A DNA stretch of 64,000 bases from Gonocerus acuteangulatus (taxonomy: Eukaryota > Arthropoda > Insecta > Hemiptera > Coreidae). The stretch is taken from contig OX328125.1 in the NCBI GenBank assembly GCA_946811695.1, positions 41,395,653 to 41,459,652 on the forward strand, read 5' to 3'. Shown one piece after another: positions 45,425 to 57,818 of the stretch (position 1 is its first letter; the number at the start of each line of letters is the position of its first letter). A model generated the notes under the pieces. That model was not told the origin of the DNA, did no database searches, and worked only from the letters and a program-made list of their open reading frames with translations. Position numbers and translations under genes: made by a program.

Positions 45425-45730
45425 ATGTTTCTGGAAGAAAAGGACAGACCTATTTGTGAACAGTGAAACACAGTGTGACACACAAATATTTGCTCTGTTT
45501 CTTTTCTTTTTATTTTTATATTATTTAAGGTACTTCTATTTTAAAGCTATAATTATATGTATATGTAATATTATATAAATTTACAAGTTATGTACTATTT
45601 GTAAAATTGGATAATGTATAATTACTACTGCTTATTTGTGTTTATGATTGGATACATAAGTAAAAATGAATAGAGCGAATGGCCTTGGTTTTGGATTCTC
45701 ATCAATAAATGAATAATAATAATAATAATA
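45425..45730 (+). mobile_element. Worn LINE 3' end with AAT tail
   Basis: The start translates as EKDRPICEQ, then NTV and HTNIC between stops, like the knuckle region at the end of ORF2. A TTATTT-rich region and GCGAATGGCCTTGG..AATAAATG precede an AAT trinucleotide tail at 45708-45730, typical of LINE 3' ends. The 5' border is unknown. Confidence 0.5.
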
Positions 45731-47848
45731 TTATATAGTTACTTTAGGGCACAATAATTGTCAAATTTACACAAAAATTAGTAAATTATGAAAGACTGAT
45801 GGCAACTAATTTATGTATTATGATTTGTTTTTTATGTAACAATTATTTACAATGAATACTTATATGTATATGTATTTATTTGCCAGTTCGCTCTTTGAGT
45901 GTATATTTATCTGTTTTTTTAACAGATTAATTTTCATTATAATCCTATCATACCCAATGAAAAACGTCCAAAAAAAAGGCCACATAAAAATGTTACCCTA
46001 GAAGCGTATACGAATTGATGCCGCAGAGGACATTAACCTATCCAGAAATGTATGCAAATTTAAGCGGTTTTGCCACATGAAATCCTTTTTTAGATCATGC
46101 ATGTTTTACATTCCGCATACTTTGGAAAGGCAACATGCAATAGTTAGGCCAAATTCATTTGCCCGGTAAAGTCTATTTTTTTTTGTGTGTGTTGTCAACT
46201 ATCTACTAAGTGGTCATTAATCACATGATTAAAGGGCTGTTTGAACTGACTTAATATAAATTAATGCCCTGGAGAGTTTAAGCTTGAATTGTTAATAATA
46301 TTCTCTTAATATGATAAAGATTCCCAATAATTAAGTAGTTATTTAAGGGCCTATTAATAACTTTTTCCGGCTTTAGATATCATTATTTTGGTGACTAATT
46401 AAGAGTTATTTTTACTATGAGTAGTGGTAGCTTTGGGTTTAAGTGTTAACTAGTTTTAAATTTTATTCAGTAATTCCGTTGAGTTTAAAAATTCGAAAAG
46501 CATAACGATCCGGGTCGGATGGTCGGCTAGAATTTCGTTAAATGTATTTGATAGATAGCTTGGCTTCTCTTATTTTTTTTCGTAAATTCTGCAACAACCA
46601 GTGACTCTTTCAATTCATCCTCCGGTCATCAGGAATGAATGAGTTATTCTTGTATCTTGTCTGTCCGATCCTAAGGCGGGTCAGGGAATGTTTTTTTTTT
46701 CAGAGCGGTTCCTCTCTCCCTCCATAGGGAGGCAACCCGCTTGTGAGGTTGACCCCATGATGCAATTTGGAAATGCCGACTAGAAAAGTTCACGTTTTAG
46801 AACATAGAATTTATAAATATCACATATCATGTCATACACACATGTAGAACTGTTAATGCAGATAAAAGGTATTAAAAAAAGAAGAGAAGTTATTAACACT
46901 AATATTAAAAGCTTTTGAAGAAGCTATTAAGAGATAACATCCTAATAAACTCTTCAATAAAATACTTAAAAGCCTAAAGGTTGAGCAATATATTTTTACA
47001 GAGCATAATCTATTTTCTCAAAAAAAGTATTTTATGTACCCCAATTAGATGAAGATGTAGAGATCCAAAAGAATACAATTTCGTGAGTCTTGACGTCAAC
47101 TCCGAACGCTTTGAATATTGTTCTGGTTGGTGAAGTGAATCAATACGAGGACAGGAGTGAATGAAACAGGAATCAGATACTCACACCAATAACCCTTGAC
47201 AGAATGAAGTTAGGCTGTCATCGATTTTCTCCCGCGGAAGGGCGTCCGCGATAACGAAAGGGTCCTGGGTGGAGGGTTCTCGTCATTGTCCTGTCTAGAC
47301 CAGCTGTCCAGGGTGCGGGGATCACCGTTCCAACAACATACTTCTTCAAGAAGAGGAATCTAGGTTATCGAGCTAGAGGTGAAGAGTCACTATGAAGTCA
47401 AGCACTCTCGAGTAAGCATACAGGCCTTCAGGCAAGGGTTAGAAAGTCTTTTATGAAAACATTATTTTTAAAAACTGAAACATGTTTAGTTTAATGATCC
47501 ATCGCGTCTTGAGTAATTTGCATTATTTAATTTTCCTTTCGAGGACGATGGCAATGATCATCACTTGAAATACGCAAAATAAATTAATAAATTGGTTTTT
47601 TTTTTAATCCATAAGTGTATAATTTGTAATTATGGAATATATATGAAGAGTACTCGTGTAAAGTGTTTTTTCTTTCTGTTTTGTTAGTTTGTGGACCTAT
47701 TGCACAATATATGACAAGAAAATAAGATATAATTCTTTTGAAAAGAGGCCATAGATGCCAGAAACGCGACAAGAAAAAATAAAGAATGTTTTAAATAGAA
47801 ATGTAATATTATTTGACCTATAAACAGACTATATATATATATATATAT
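45731..47848. other. Non-coding stretch, one GC-richer patch
   Basis: 47210-47340 is GC-richer (CCCGCGGAAGGGCGTCCGCG) without long frames. Nothing else was recognised. Confidence 0.4.
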
Positions 47849-48164
47849 AATCAATCCTGGGAGGGACAGATACAGTAGAGGTATCTGTTTCATGATCATA
47901 CGGCACTCTGGGAGATAGTATGGTGAGTACTATGCTCCGGCCGCCTGATTACCCCTTTGCTGCTTCGACTGCTCTAGGGTCATTAGCACCAAGGTACTCA
48001 TTAAAAAATTAATTAAAGGGTTAGGGACGGCCAAGGAGGCCGAATTAAGGAGGCCATGAAGGAAGACACAAGAAGATAAAAATCTTTAGTGCTTGCTCGG
48101 GATTTGAACTCAGGTCCTCCAGCATATGAGTCCAGTGCTCTACCACTGAGCTAACCTCGCCCCC
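47849..48164 (-). mobile_element. SINE family A, copy 4
   Basis: A minus-strand copy ending in the tRNA-like head (TAGCTCAGTGG reverse complemented at about 48147-48157) and missing the last part of the tail. AT repeats lie on both sides (47831-47848 and 48171-48230), so the target site was probably an AT microsatellite. Confidence 0.88.
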
Positions 48165-48170
48165 TAAATA

Positions 48171-48177
48171 TATATAC

Positions 48178-48230
<53 letters not shown>
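48171..48230. repeat. AT microsatellite
   Basis: About 60 bp of AT dinucleotide flanking the SINE A copy 4. Confidence 0.95.
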
Positions 48231-48233
<3 letters not shown>

Positions 48234-48399
48234 AAATTCTCATCTATAGGGCGAAGAAACAGGAAAGGGGTAAATGAAAAATTTACAAATTTTTAAATGT
48301 CAGGTTTCTTTTTGGCTTGCAGTTTTTGTGCGTCCGTGTGCACCTTAAATTCTGAGCTTAGACACTTCCTAGTGATGTATAGAAAGTCCGCAACCCGAA

Positions 48400-48567
48400 A
48401 TTAGCAACGACCTTCAGAACCAGAGCTCAATGAACTAGGAAAATCTGAAGGCGAAAAAGAGGTTGATGCTACCATGGACATTGATTAAGTTGTCGTGAAG
48501 AGTCCCCCCTCATTGAAACCCTGCCGAAAAACAATCATACCGTGACAATTTGTGAGTCCTATATTAT

Positions 48568-48636
<69 letters not shown>
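48400..48636 (+). pseudogene. Likely retrocopy of an mRNA 3' end with long poly(A)
   Basis: A short frame reads RPSEPELNELGKSEGEKEVD and ends ATMDID at a TAA near 48488. About 85 bp later a pure A run of about 66 begins at 48570. An acidic C terminus, a stop, a short untranslated region and poly(A) together look like a 5'-truncated processed copy. The parent gene is not recognised, no AATAAA is obvious and no target duplication was found, so this remains tentative. Confidence 0.45.
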
Positions 48637-48638
<2 letters not shown>

Positions 48639-49223
48639 AAGCCCATATTTCTTTGATTTATTTTACAATTATTGTATTACATAAATAGATCCATAATTTT
48701 ATTGGCTCTTATTCGTAATCACACACTATTAAATGCGACTGTGTATCCCATCTGTATGAAGTTTTCCTTAAATGAAAAATTTGAGTTGGCATCACGGACG
48801 TTGAAAAATCGTATGAGGAATCAAATTTTCATGAAATTTTGCTAAGAATTCGAATCACCAATAAAAAAAAAATAATAAATAAATAAAAAGGACTCCCATT
48901 TAAAATAAAATATTCCTATGATATAGAGTTTCAAAAAATAAGAATACACTAATTTCCAACATTTTATTTAGTTACCTTTAGAACATCAATTGTTCTAGAG
49001 AATTCAAGCCTTTAATTACCTATTGTGCTCATATAAGTTATTTATTTTAAACAAGCGGATTAAGTGAATGCCCTCGAGGAGGCGTTGTGAAATTGTAAGA
49101 ACCACTTAGAATGGACTGATAACGATTACTGTGTGGCAATATCAACAAGAAAGTGAAACATTGCCATGATCTCTAGACCTAGAAAATACTCGGGTTAGAA
49201 AAGTATTAGTAGTTGAAACACGT
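48637..49223. other. Non-coding stretch, nothing recognised
   Basis: AT-rich, with A runs near 48865. Confidence 0.45.
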
Positions 49224-49445
49224 ATGACAGTAACAACCATTAATCATTTTTCACTTTCCAGAAAACGAATCTTTTTTAAAGTTTTTAAATATAGATTCTT
49301 CAAAATGACACTATTACAAGACATTATACGTGTTTCATCATAGTGTCTTGTAATAGTGTAATTTTTGAAGAATCTATATTTACAAACTTTAAAAAAAGTT
49401 TCGTTTTCTGGAAAATGAAAGATTATTAATAGTTGTTACTGTCAT
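49224..49445. repeat. Long hairpin, about 100-bp arms
   Basis: Arms from ATGACAGTAACAAC (49224) and to GTTGTTACTGTCAT (49445) pair over about 100 bp at roughly 90 percent, around a short loop near 49325-49340 containing ACGTGTTTCA. It could be a MITE or a hairpin RNA source. No duplication was seen. Confidence 0.85.
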
Positions 49446-50066
49446 AGGTCATAAGAACCGTTATTAGAAAAAAAAATAAACATTAATTTAAAATACTGCA
49501 AATCTCTTTAAGCAACAAGAAACCGTTAAATGGTATGCCAATCAATGCTTACTCATTCATGGCAGTTACACGAGCTATTTAGAACAAATAAACAAGAAAG
49601 CTGTTGGTGACCTCTCAAACATTACGATAAAAATAATCGCACATTAAAGATTTATTTCTAGATAATCGCTCTTTATTAGCGCCTGAGCTTCGTAGACGAA
49701 GATTAGACTATAAGCTCTGATATTGGCATTCCAATACAAACATCAAAATAGGTAGGGTTTTCTCAATTAGATAAGATTCAAGATTCTTTGAGAATGACAA
49801 AGGTATGGAACTAACATACCTTAACATGCTAAAAAATAACGAAAATGATAATTATTGTAAAAGGGAGGATAATTAAGGTTGGCTCGACCCTTGGACTTCA
49901 TAAAAATATGTCGCGGATGGCATTATATCGGCTGACCCGAATAAAAAATCTTTCCATCGCTTTTTCATGGTTCCTTGTAATGGAAACGTTACTGGCAGGT
50001 TTGAATTACCAAGAAGGGAATTGAGGGGCTCACCGAATCTCTCATTTTACTTTTTTTATTTATGTA
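49446..50066. other. Non-coding stretch, nothing recognised
   Basis: No exon or element was supported. Confidence 0.4.
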
Positions 50067-50180
50067 TTTAAATTTTAACATCTACATATATATATCCCAG
50101 ATTTTAAGGATGGGTTATCTACAGGTTTTCACATTTTTTTTTTTTTTTTAATTAGGATAGGGCTGATAACTACCCTACAC
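50067..50180 (-). mobile_element. SINE family B, tail fragment
   Basis: The blocks TTTAAATTTTAACATCTA, GGATGGGTTATCTACAGG and GGATAGGGCTGATAAC match the 3' half of SINE B on the minus strand. The tRNA-like head is absent. Confidence 0.7.
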
Positions 50181-52502
50181 AGAAAAGTGCATATAAGAAA
50201 ATATACAAACATTTTTTTTTTTTTTTTTAATTTATATATTTTGTTCGTTTAAGTACGACTTAAAATCGTCGATTTACTCGCAAGGAAAAGAATATTCATT
50301 TGAAATATTGCATCAGTATGAATGACGGCTCGGAGCCTGAAGGAGTACGTCACTGTCGTAAGCCGTAATCTGTAACTCAGATAAAGCAAGTACCGGACGA
50401 GTCTCATATATCAAGGGGAGTCATATGTACTCAAGGGGTTATTATAATGTAATATATACTTTATAATATCATAATATACTTATATAATATAATATATAGA
50501 TCCTGTCTTCACGTCACAAGGTATATTTTTCATATGAGTTCTAATAGATGGGAGTGAAGAACCATATTCGGACTCACCCACAATGTCATTTATTGGAAAA
50601 AGATACCTACTAAAGTAATTGCTAACCCAATTTCAATTAAATTACTAAAAGAGCGTGAACGGGTGAAGTGCCTGGTGAAAACTTCATACTGTGTAATGTC
50701 AGCTGAAGTATTTTTGATAACAATTAAGGTAATAGAGCGAAACCTTTCGATGTCGGGAACAAATAAAAAACTCGTCAGAGTCTGATTCCGGGGGGGGGGG
50801 GAATTCGATATATCGATCTATTATTCCCTAACAAAACCTCTTCTCTAAAGTTCAATCATAATTTAAAATTAATTTTCCTCTTATTTGCTTTATAAAAAAA
50901 GTTGCATTTAAAATGTATTTTACCTAATAAGAGGCAATTACTTAGTTACTGATTTTGAGGGGTTATAATTGGAATTAATTAAGTTATAATACTTCATGTA
51001 AATGCGACGACTCAATTGAACTGACGTACGATCACCAACTCTACATTACTGGGAGACCTAGGTCAAATTTCATAGAGAACTGCATGCCACAATACACCCC
51101 GAAGACATCTCACAAATGGATAAGGTGCAGGAGAGCAGCCTAAACCACTAGCTTGTGCAGGCCTCCCACAAGTGGTGTATTCATTCTTGCTTTCATGACT
51201 CCGTCTGAATTCTTCGGTCAGTGATAGAATAATTTCCTTATTCTCGTAGACTTTCATTCTTGAGTGTACTTTTAATTTTTATTTCTGAAATCTACGTTTT
51301 TATTTATTTATTATTTTTATTTTTTTTTATTTTTTGTGTCGACATGAAAAGACTAAAAAATACTCAAGCATAGACATGACGAGTTTCTGACTTTTCACAT
51401 AATGTGTTGAATATTTCTAAAAGAGCTGAGAAATCGTGGCAAGTGGAAATCGATCTCATAGCCGAAAATCGAATAAATATAATCAAGAAGAGTTCAGTAA
51501 GCAAATTTCGATAGGTCGATTTCAGCCGAAAAAAAATATGTTTATTTCGAAACTGTAGCTCATTTGTAGAAGAATGAAAAGGAGGCAAAACAGGTTTGGT
51601 AACAAATTGTACTAATTCGTAAGAACATACAACTTATTTCATACCTTTCTAGTGTGGTTCGTTCTTCCCTGTAGGTAGGAAAACCCGCTAATGACGTTAA
51701 TCCGATGAAACAATACGGGCGGCTGCCAAAACTTTCGACAAATAAATAACAAATGAATGGCAAAAAATCCGGTTGTTCAAATTTGTTTTTGTATGTTTTA
51801 CGTCTTGTCTATTATACTTTATCTAAAATTAAAAACAAGTTGGTTATCTAATAGTCTCTGACCACTAGACTGGAAGAAAGTTTTTGCATTTTGTTTTTGT
51901 AAAAATCTCGAAAATGGTTGTGAAATCGGGGTAAGTTGAAGGTGATCATTTGAAGTATTCATTTATTTCCTACAAAATAGGAGTAAATTTCGATAGGAAC
52001 ACCTCAGTCGGAGAAAAAGATTGTTGAAGTTTTGGAAATTTTGGTTCCTTTCGATTGAAGACGAAATATTAGGGGTTTCAATTCTAAGCTTCCTAAATCA
52101 CTCTACATGTCTGTATATATAGCAATATACGGATACAAGCTAAAGCGACATACTTCCGGTGAGTTAGAGTTTTGTTAAGATTAAGTTTTCTTTTATACCT
52201 TCCGAGACAGTAAATGCAGCAGATGAAGAAGAGGACCTATGCAATGCTTGAACCTATTGATTTCTGACGAAAGCGGAATCCCAGCTTGACCGTCAAAAAT
52301 ACATTGGAGGAAGTAAGAGTAATCTCCAACGTTTCACGCTTTAAGAAGGTTTTTTTTATGAAGGAATACGAAGCACGGTTGAGAAATTAAATCAAGGTTG
52401 TTGTCTACGGTTGGATTCATCTTAAGGACTCAGTTTTGTAGAATGAAGTAGTATATATTTGAGTTAGTGGTACCCACAACTTTAGGCAAGGAGTATGACC
52501 GA

Positions 52503-52503
<1 letters not shown>
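50181..52503. other. Non-coding stretch, possible worn duplication
   Basis: 51400-51545 and 51890-52040 share diverged blocks (GAAATCG, AAATTTCGATAGG, GAAAAA), suggesting an old repeat. A G-run lies at 50790-50800. No gene was recognised. Confidence 0.35.

Positions 52504-52558
<55 letters not shown>
52504..52558. repeat. AT microsatellite
   Basis: Fifty-five bases of AT dinucleotide. Confidence 0.95.
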
Positions 52559-52560
<2 letters not shown>

Positions 52561-53085
52561 AAAACTGTGGGTTTGTTTCCAAATTCTAATGTGCGACGAT
52601 GGTAGATTTCAAAATATATTATGTATAAAAGTTATAAACTCACTTTCGTAGGAAAAGTATAAACATTTCAAACGTCATCGCGTGAATGGGCTTGCATGTC
52701 AACACACACACATTTATATATAATTAACAATTATTTTAAACTTTTTATGATTGTCATTTCCGCTGTAGATACTTTCTATAAATGAAAATTATGAATATAT
52801 TTTTTAATCATTGTTTCGTGGAAGGATTTTTTGGGTAAGCACAGTTTGGAGCAGATTAGAATTCGGAATAGCCGAATATATATCGGAGACCTGTTTGATG
52901 AAATTCGAGAGGCCTAAAAAATTGCATGAATGACAAAGGTGGCATTCGATGATTGAAATAAAAAGCTGGTAATTCTTGAGTAAATTCAAATAAGCAGTGT
53001 AAGTTTAGTGTTTTATAAGGTAGATAATGGATTCAAAATTGTTGACGGTGTTCTGCTGTAAACTAGTAACTTATCGAATATAAGA
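52559..53085. other. Non-coding stretch, nothing recognised
   Basis: AT-rich with short frames only. Confidence 0.45.
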
Positions 53086-53095
53086 TGAGCTCCCT

Positions 53096-53249
53096 CAATA
53101 GAGCAAGGAAATGAAGAAGATACATTTCATGCATTTAAGTTATTGTCATTGACATTAAAGTTAAATTGTTTTATATTGTAAATTTATCCTTGTGGTCTGT
53201 AGGTACACAATGTTTATATCATGTTTTGTTTTTATATCAAATAAACAGT

Positions 53250-53290
<41 letters not shown>
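53096..53290 (+). pseudogene. 5'-truncated mRNA retrocopy with poly(A) and target duplication
   Basis: About 160 bp of T/A-rich untranslated-like sequence with an AATAAA signal (in CAAATAAACAG, about 53240-53250) leads into an A run of about 33. The 10-bp repeat TGAGCTCCCT flanks it exactly (53086-53095 and 53291-53300). This is a retroposed 3' untranslated end. The parent gene is not recognisable because no coding part is included. Confidence 0.75.
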
Positions 53291-53292
<2 letters not shown>

Positions 53293-53300
53293 AGCTCCCT

Positions 53301-53574
53301 TATTCTGTATAGCTACGGAAACGTCTTATTGCAATTTTAAGGGTTGGAGAAATGCAGACAATCCCAGAAGCTCAATGAAAATTATTCTAATAGCATGAAA
53401 CTTCGAACTAAACTCTTATCACTGCAGTGAAGCTAGAGCGAGCGCACTGCAGCCAAATAATCCCAGAGATTTAATAGGCTAAGAGGCACGCGAATTCTAC
53501 GGCCCATTTATACAGGCCACATATTTCTACATCTTAAGCATTATCATTGAAAAACATTGAAGCCTGATACTGCT
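53301..53574. other. Non-coding stretch, nothing recognised
   Basis: Unremarkable sequence between a retrocopy and a MITE. Confidence 0.4.
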
Positions 53575-53762
53575 CAACAAGGGCGTGTATTATGGGGGCT
53601 GCTCCCCTTCCGAAATCGGTAAAAATATGTGATAAAAACCTTAAAAATAAATTAAATATGACCACTTACTTCAGAAAAAAAAAATGTTTGGGTGTAATAT
53701 CGTATTAATTGGCTAACTATTCCAAGTTCTAGAGTGTATTATTTTTTATATACGCCCATGGC
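53575..53762. mobile_element. MITE family F, copy 2
   Basis: It starts AAGGGCGTGTATTATGGGGG and ends TTTTATATACGCCCATGG, giving short inverted ends. The interior matches 39736-39970 (TCGGTAAAAATATG, TTGGGTGTAATA, AAGTTCTAGA). Confidence 0.65.
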
Positions 53763-54171
53763 GCAAAGTGGTATGAAAATATCTACAGGCTGTATTTCGG
53801 TTCTAGAGGTTCCCATAAATTCTTCGCATACATAAGGATGATCTTTATTAGTAGAATAGATCCAATTAAACATAAAACCAGTGGGCTTAATTGTTCTTAA
53901 GCTTTATCACGTCAGGACGTAGTGAAGGTAGAAAAATTACGGGCTAAGATGACGTAGTTATCTGAGACACTGATATTTTCTTATCTTGAAGACGATAAAG
54001 AACGGATCTTTAAACATTATTAGAGATAATGCCGACATAATACTTTCCGAAGGAAATTTTCTTATTATAAATAACATACTTATGTTCGATCTAGGAGTTA
54101 AGAATAATATAGAAAATAAACTTAAACTCAGACTTCATCATGCAACTAACTATCCTACAAATATTTTAGGC
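53763..54171. other. Non-coding stretch, nothing recognised
   Basis: A 72-codon frame overlapping 53986-54204 runs into the SINE and has no family resemblance. Confidence 0.4.
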
Positions 54172-54383
54172 GGAGGCCCGGTGGCCGTGAGGGTTAAGGC
54201 GTGAGCACTTAACACTCCGCGCCAAAGGTCGTGGGTTCGATTCCCACTAGGGGTGGTGGCTTTTCTTTCGAAAAAAGAAAAGGCATCACACCTATCCTGG
54301 CTAGAAAAGGTTGGTAACCTATAGATAACCCGTCCTAAAATTCGTAGTTAATAATAAATGGACGTTCAAATTTAGATAAATAA
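54172..54383 (+). mobile_element. SINE family B, copy 4
   Basis: A plus-strand full copy with head GGAGGCCCGGTGGCCGTGAG, B-box GGTTCGATTCC and tail ending TAGATAAATAA. An 11-bp duplication with one mismatch (ATATTTTAGGC and ATATATTAGGC) flanks it at 54161-54171 and 54384-54394. Confidence 0.92.
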
Positions 54384-55464
54384 ATATATTAGGCACTTAC
54401 AAAAATTAATTACTACTTTACTTAGCGGTTGATAATTAAATGGTATTAGTAGACAATCCGATTATTGATTTCAAATCTAAAGAATGTCTTGATTCAGCAA
54501 ACCTAATCCAATTGCTTTAAAAGTTGTTTAAAAAAGATTTGATAAGGTGAAAAAACAATTTATTCATAAGGTGAAAAAACAATTTATTCACTTGTTTTAG
54601 AGAGTAGATTAAAGTAATAATACAATTGTTAAACAATAATTTGTTATATATATTTTTAAAACGCATCTGCTCCAAGACCATTAGCGCCGGAGAAGCACGG
54701 CTGCCAGCCATCTTTGCTTCTTGCAATTAGAAGAGACACAAGTGATCTAGACTCAATGGGAAAGCATTCTTCCTCGGTTTCCCCTTTATTTTTACAATTA
54801 CAAAATAAAAATAATATCAATAAGTAGTGTGAAAAATGTATTTGTGGCAGAATATGTAAAAATATGGATTTTTGACAAAATATGTAAGCATATGTAAAAT
54901 AAAAACCTGTTTAAATACTTTAAAATCACTTAAAATTGTCTTGGATAAAGGTTGAGAATTTTTTTCCGGGTGAAACAATGTTATGCCGGTCCTTTGATCG
55001 ATTGGGAAAGCCCCGTGCGTGCCATCTCCCTCTCTTCTGAGCCACTTCTTAGGCAGTTTTAAATAGGTATTATCAAGATGGTCTTAGTTTCATCTGATAA
55101 CTGCTTTTAGCGTGATCACATTTACTTATTATCAAAATATATTGTAACCATGTTTTTTGTTTTTTAAAAATATAACTTTCAGGAGTAGGTTAAATTAGGA
55201 GAATATACACGGTCAGTGACTTAAGTATCGAATCTTTATTTTTTTTTTAATATTAAACCAACAGGCTAGAATCTCCCGTTTAGTGCCCTGGTGAGTTGCC
55301 ACTTCGGGTGGTTACAGACTGAAGCAAAGATCATAGCGAAGAAATCTAACACGGGAGGTTAAGGGGAAGTAAACCAGCTGGCAAAGCAGAGAGCAAAGCA
55401 ACGATTTCAGATCAGTTGGCATAGCAAGCATTTTCGCTATGCTCTTTCTCTTTAATCACTCAAC
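54384..55464. other. Non-coding stretch with one hairpin-tail fragment
   Basis: 54663-54688 (minus strand GGCGCTAATGGTCTTGGAGC, then AGATGC) belongs to the hairpin-tail motif also at 60194 and 62901. The direct repeat GGTGAAAAAACAATTTATTC occurs at about 54546 and 54570. Nothing else was recognised. Confidence 0.45.
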
Positions 55465-55643
55465 AGAGGCCCGGTGGCCGTGGGCACTTAGCACTCCGTG
55501 CCAAAGGTCGTGGGTTCGATTCCCACTATGGGGTGGTGGCTTCTCTTTAGAAATAAGAAAAGGCCCCAGCCCTATTCTGGTTAGAACAGGATGGTAACCT
55601 AAAATTCATAGATAATAATAATGGACGTTGAAATTTAAATAAA
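55465..55643 (+). mobile_element. SINE family B, copy 5, short head
   Basis: The head lacks about 15 bp between GTGGCCGTG and GGCACTTAGCACTCC compared with other copies, but the B-box is intact. The 12-bp duplication TAATCACTCAAC is exact (55453-55464 and 55644-55655). Confidence 0.93.
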
Positions 55644-55710
55644 TAATCACTCAACGATTTCTCTCTGTAAGCACCCTTAGGTTTTCTGAATTCATATCGT
55701 AGCCTAGCAA

Positions 55711-56844
55711 TCTACTATATATTTGTCAAATACCACTCACTCACTCACTCATCTATCAACGCCCAGCCCAAACCGCTCGACAGAAAATTTTGAAATTTTG
55801 CATGGACACTTACGGAAAGGATTTTTTGATATTAGTATTTTTAAGCATTTTTAGGGGGGTTTAAATTTTGAGTTGGTTAGAGAAGGCAAGCCTAGGCAGC
55901 CTGCGTTGCTAGGACGATAAAGAACAGCTGTTACCTTACATTATCTATCTCATAGTTTTATTTCTAATTGAGGTTAATTTCAACTATGATGGCAGACCTT
56001 GAATTACTAGAAATTAACTGTCCCTCATAGAGTTTTAATTGCGTTTCTTTTCTGCCTGTCCCCGTCAGATAGGCTTGCCATATTTTTGGAGAGTTAAACC
56101 GAGACACATTAATATGGGATGGGCATACCAGGGGGGGGGGATAAAAAGAGTACAAATTATAAGCAAAATGGTTGGTGAGTTTTAAGCCTAGCAACTAACA
56201 GGAAGGGGGAATCCTAAACTGTTAGTCTACCCAAACCTTAAAAATAAGAACAAAACTTTTTTTGCTACTTGATTTTCTTAAAAAAATCTCTCAGCCAAAT
56301 AGTAGTGTCTGGCAGCTGGCAGCGCTGTGCAGGTAGTTCCAGCGTTTTACAGTTAGATTACTTCTCATTTCTTTGACACTGTTAGCAGTAGTAACAATGT
56401 TGATTGTAGAAAAGTAACCGATTTAAAAAAGATTCTAATAAACATGAATTCATTACTTTCTGCATCTTACAGCCTTTTCCGGGACATTGATAAAACGGGG
56501 CGGGACACCGAAACAATTGCAAAATACCGGGACAGTCCCGGTCAAACCGTGATGTATGGCATATCCTTAGGTTTTCCAGGCGAGGTAATAATATCCGGAA
56601 CCCTTGCACAGCCTCCTCGCCTATAACCTTGGTAATACTCGTAAATATATTGGGTGTTACCATATGACTTCTTGGAAACATAAACTTTTAAATTTTAACG
56701 CCCATTGAATAAAATATAGTATGACGGGAACCGTGCTGTAATAAACTACACAGAATTGTATAGTAGCGTAATTTTAATGAAACATTATTTAATGCAATAA
56801 AATAACTACTTATCTGCCGTGACGAAGCACGGGTATTCAGCTAG
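55711..56844 (+). mobile_element. Non-autonomous Helitron-like element 2
   Basis: It starts TCTACTATATATTTG after an A (55710) and ends CAGCTAG before a T (56845). A 5-bp stem CCGTG/CACGG with a 6-base loop (56817-56832) sits 8 bases before CTAG. All three are Helitron hallmarks. ACTCACTCACTCACTCATC follows near the 5' end. The element is 1134 bp with no Rep/helicase frame. It includes GC-rich CGGGACA-type blocks at 56475-56560 and a scrap of SINE B tail at 56683-56712. Confidence 0.7.
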
Positions 56845-57818
56845 TGTAGAATAAAGCTAAAGCTTCAGGGAGATGACTAGGTGGATGGCAAGAATTAACA
56901 ATGCCATAATGCCAATAAAAGTGGATTAGCTCAAACCGTAACGTAAATTTTTTGACAGTGATATGTCTTATCTATGGCCTAGTAAGACGCTAAAACTGTA
57001 ACGGTTCGGCTACGTCCGGACGATGGTACACGAGGGTTCCGTTGCTAAGGCCACTAACCGACGTGGTTACCGTACACTATCGAAACCGTCAAATTGTCAT
57101 AGGTTATGAGGTAAAATCATTGGAGATTAAATCGGTGGAGTTAGTGACAGCGTTTTATACAGGAACTAGTCAGTCAGGATGGTGTGCGTCAGGATGTCGT
57201 CCGCGGACATATCCATGGTACATGATATTTTGTCACAAGGAAATGTTTAATTGATTTTTACGATGAATGTTGACGAAAAAAATAGTGTCTGCTGAGAGGC
57301 TTCTATTGTTTAACAATCAAGACCTTTAATTTTAGCCAAAATATTGTTTTGCAGAATTTTATCATAATTTTGTTGGCAGTAGATGTAGAACAAATGACAT
57401 GATAGGTCGTCCCTAATGATATGGAATTTCCAGCCACAAATTACATCATAACATTTACATATATTATTCTTCGTATATTAAATAAGGCGCAAGGAAATGC
57501 TTACTGGCAAGGCAAACTATCATAAAATGGTTTCCTCTCGAGCCGTCACGCAGTCTGCGCTTGTATGGAAGGAGAGTACTGTTATGTTTATGGAAACATG
57601 GAGCAGGACGTGATACGACTAGACTCTCTAAATGGATACCAGCTGGCCTCCTTTAGAAAGAATTCTTAATTAAACACAGAACGGCATGAAGACTCAGGGA
57701 AGGAAAATAATACAGACATCTGACAGGAATAAACTGGATGGAAACTGAATGAAAATGAGACTTAAATTTCTGAATTTTAACGGAGCTTTATTTTATTTTA
57801 CAAGGATTTGGTGTAGGA
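56845..57818. other. Non-coding stretch, GC-richer patch
   Basis: 56995-57225 is GC-richer (GGCTACGTCCGGACGATGG, GTCGTCCGCGGAC) but has no reading frame of known family. It may be an old DNA-transposon end. Confidence 0.35.
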
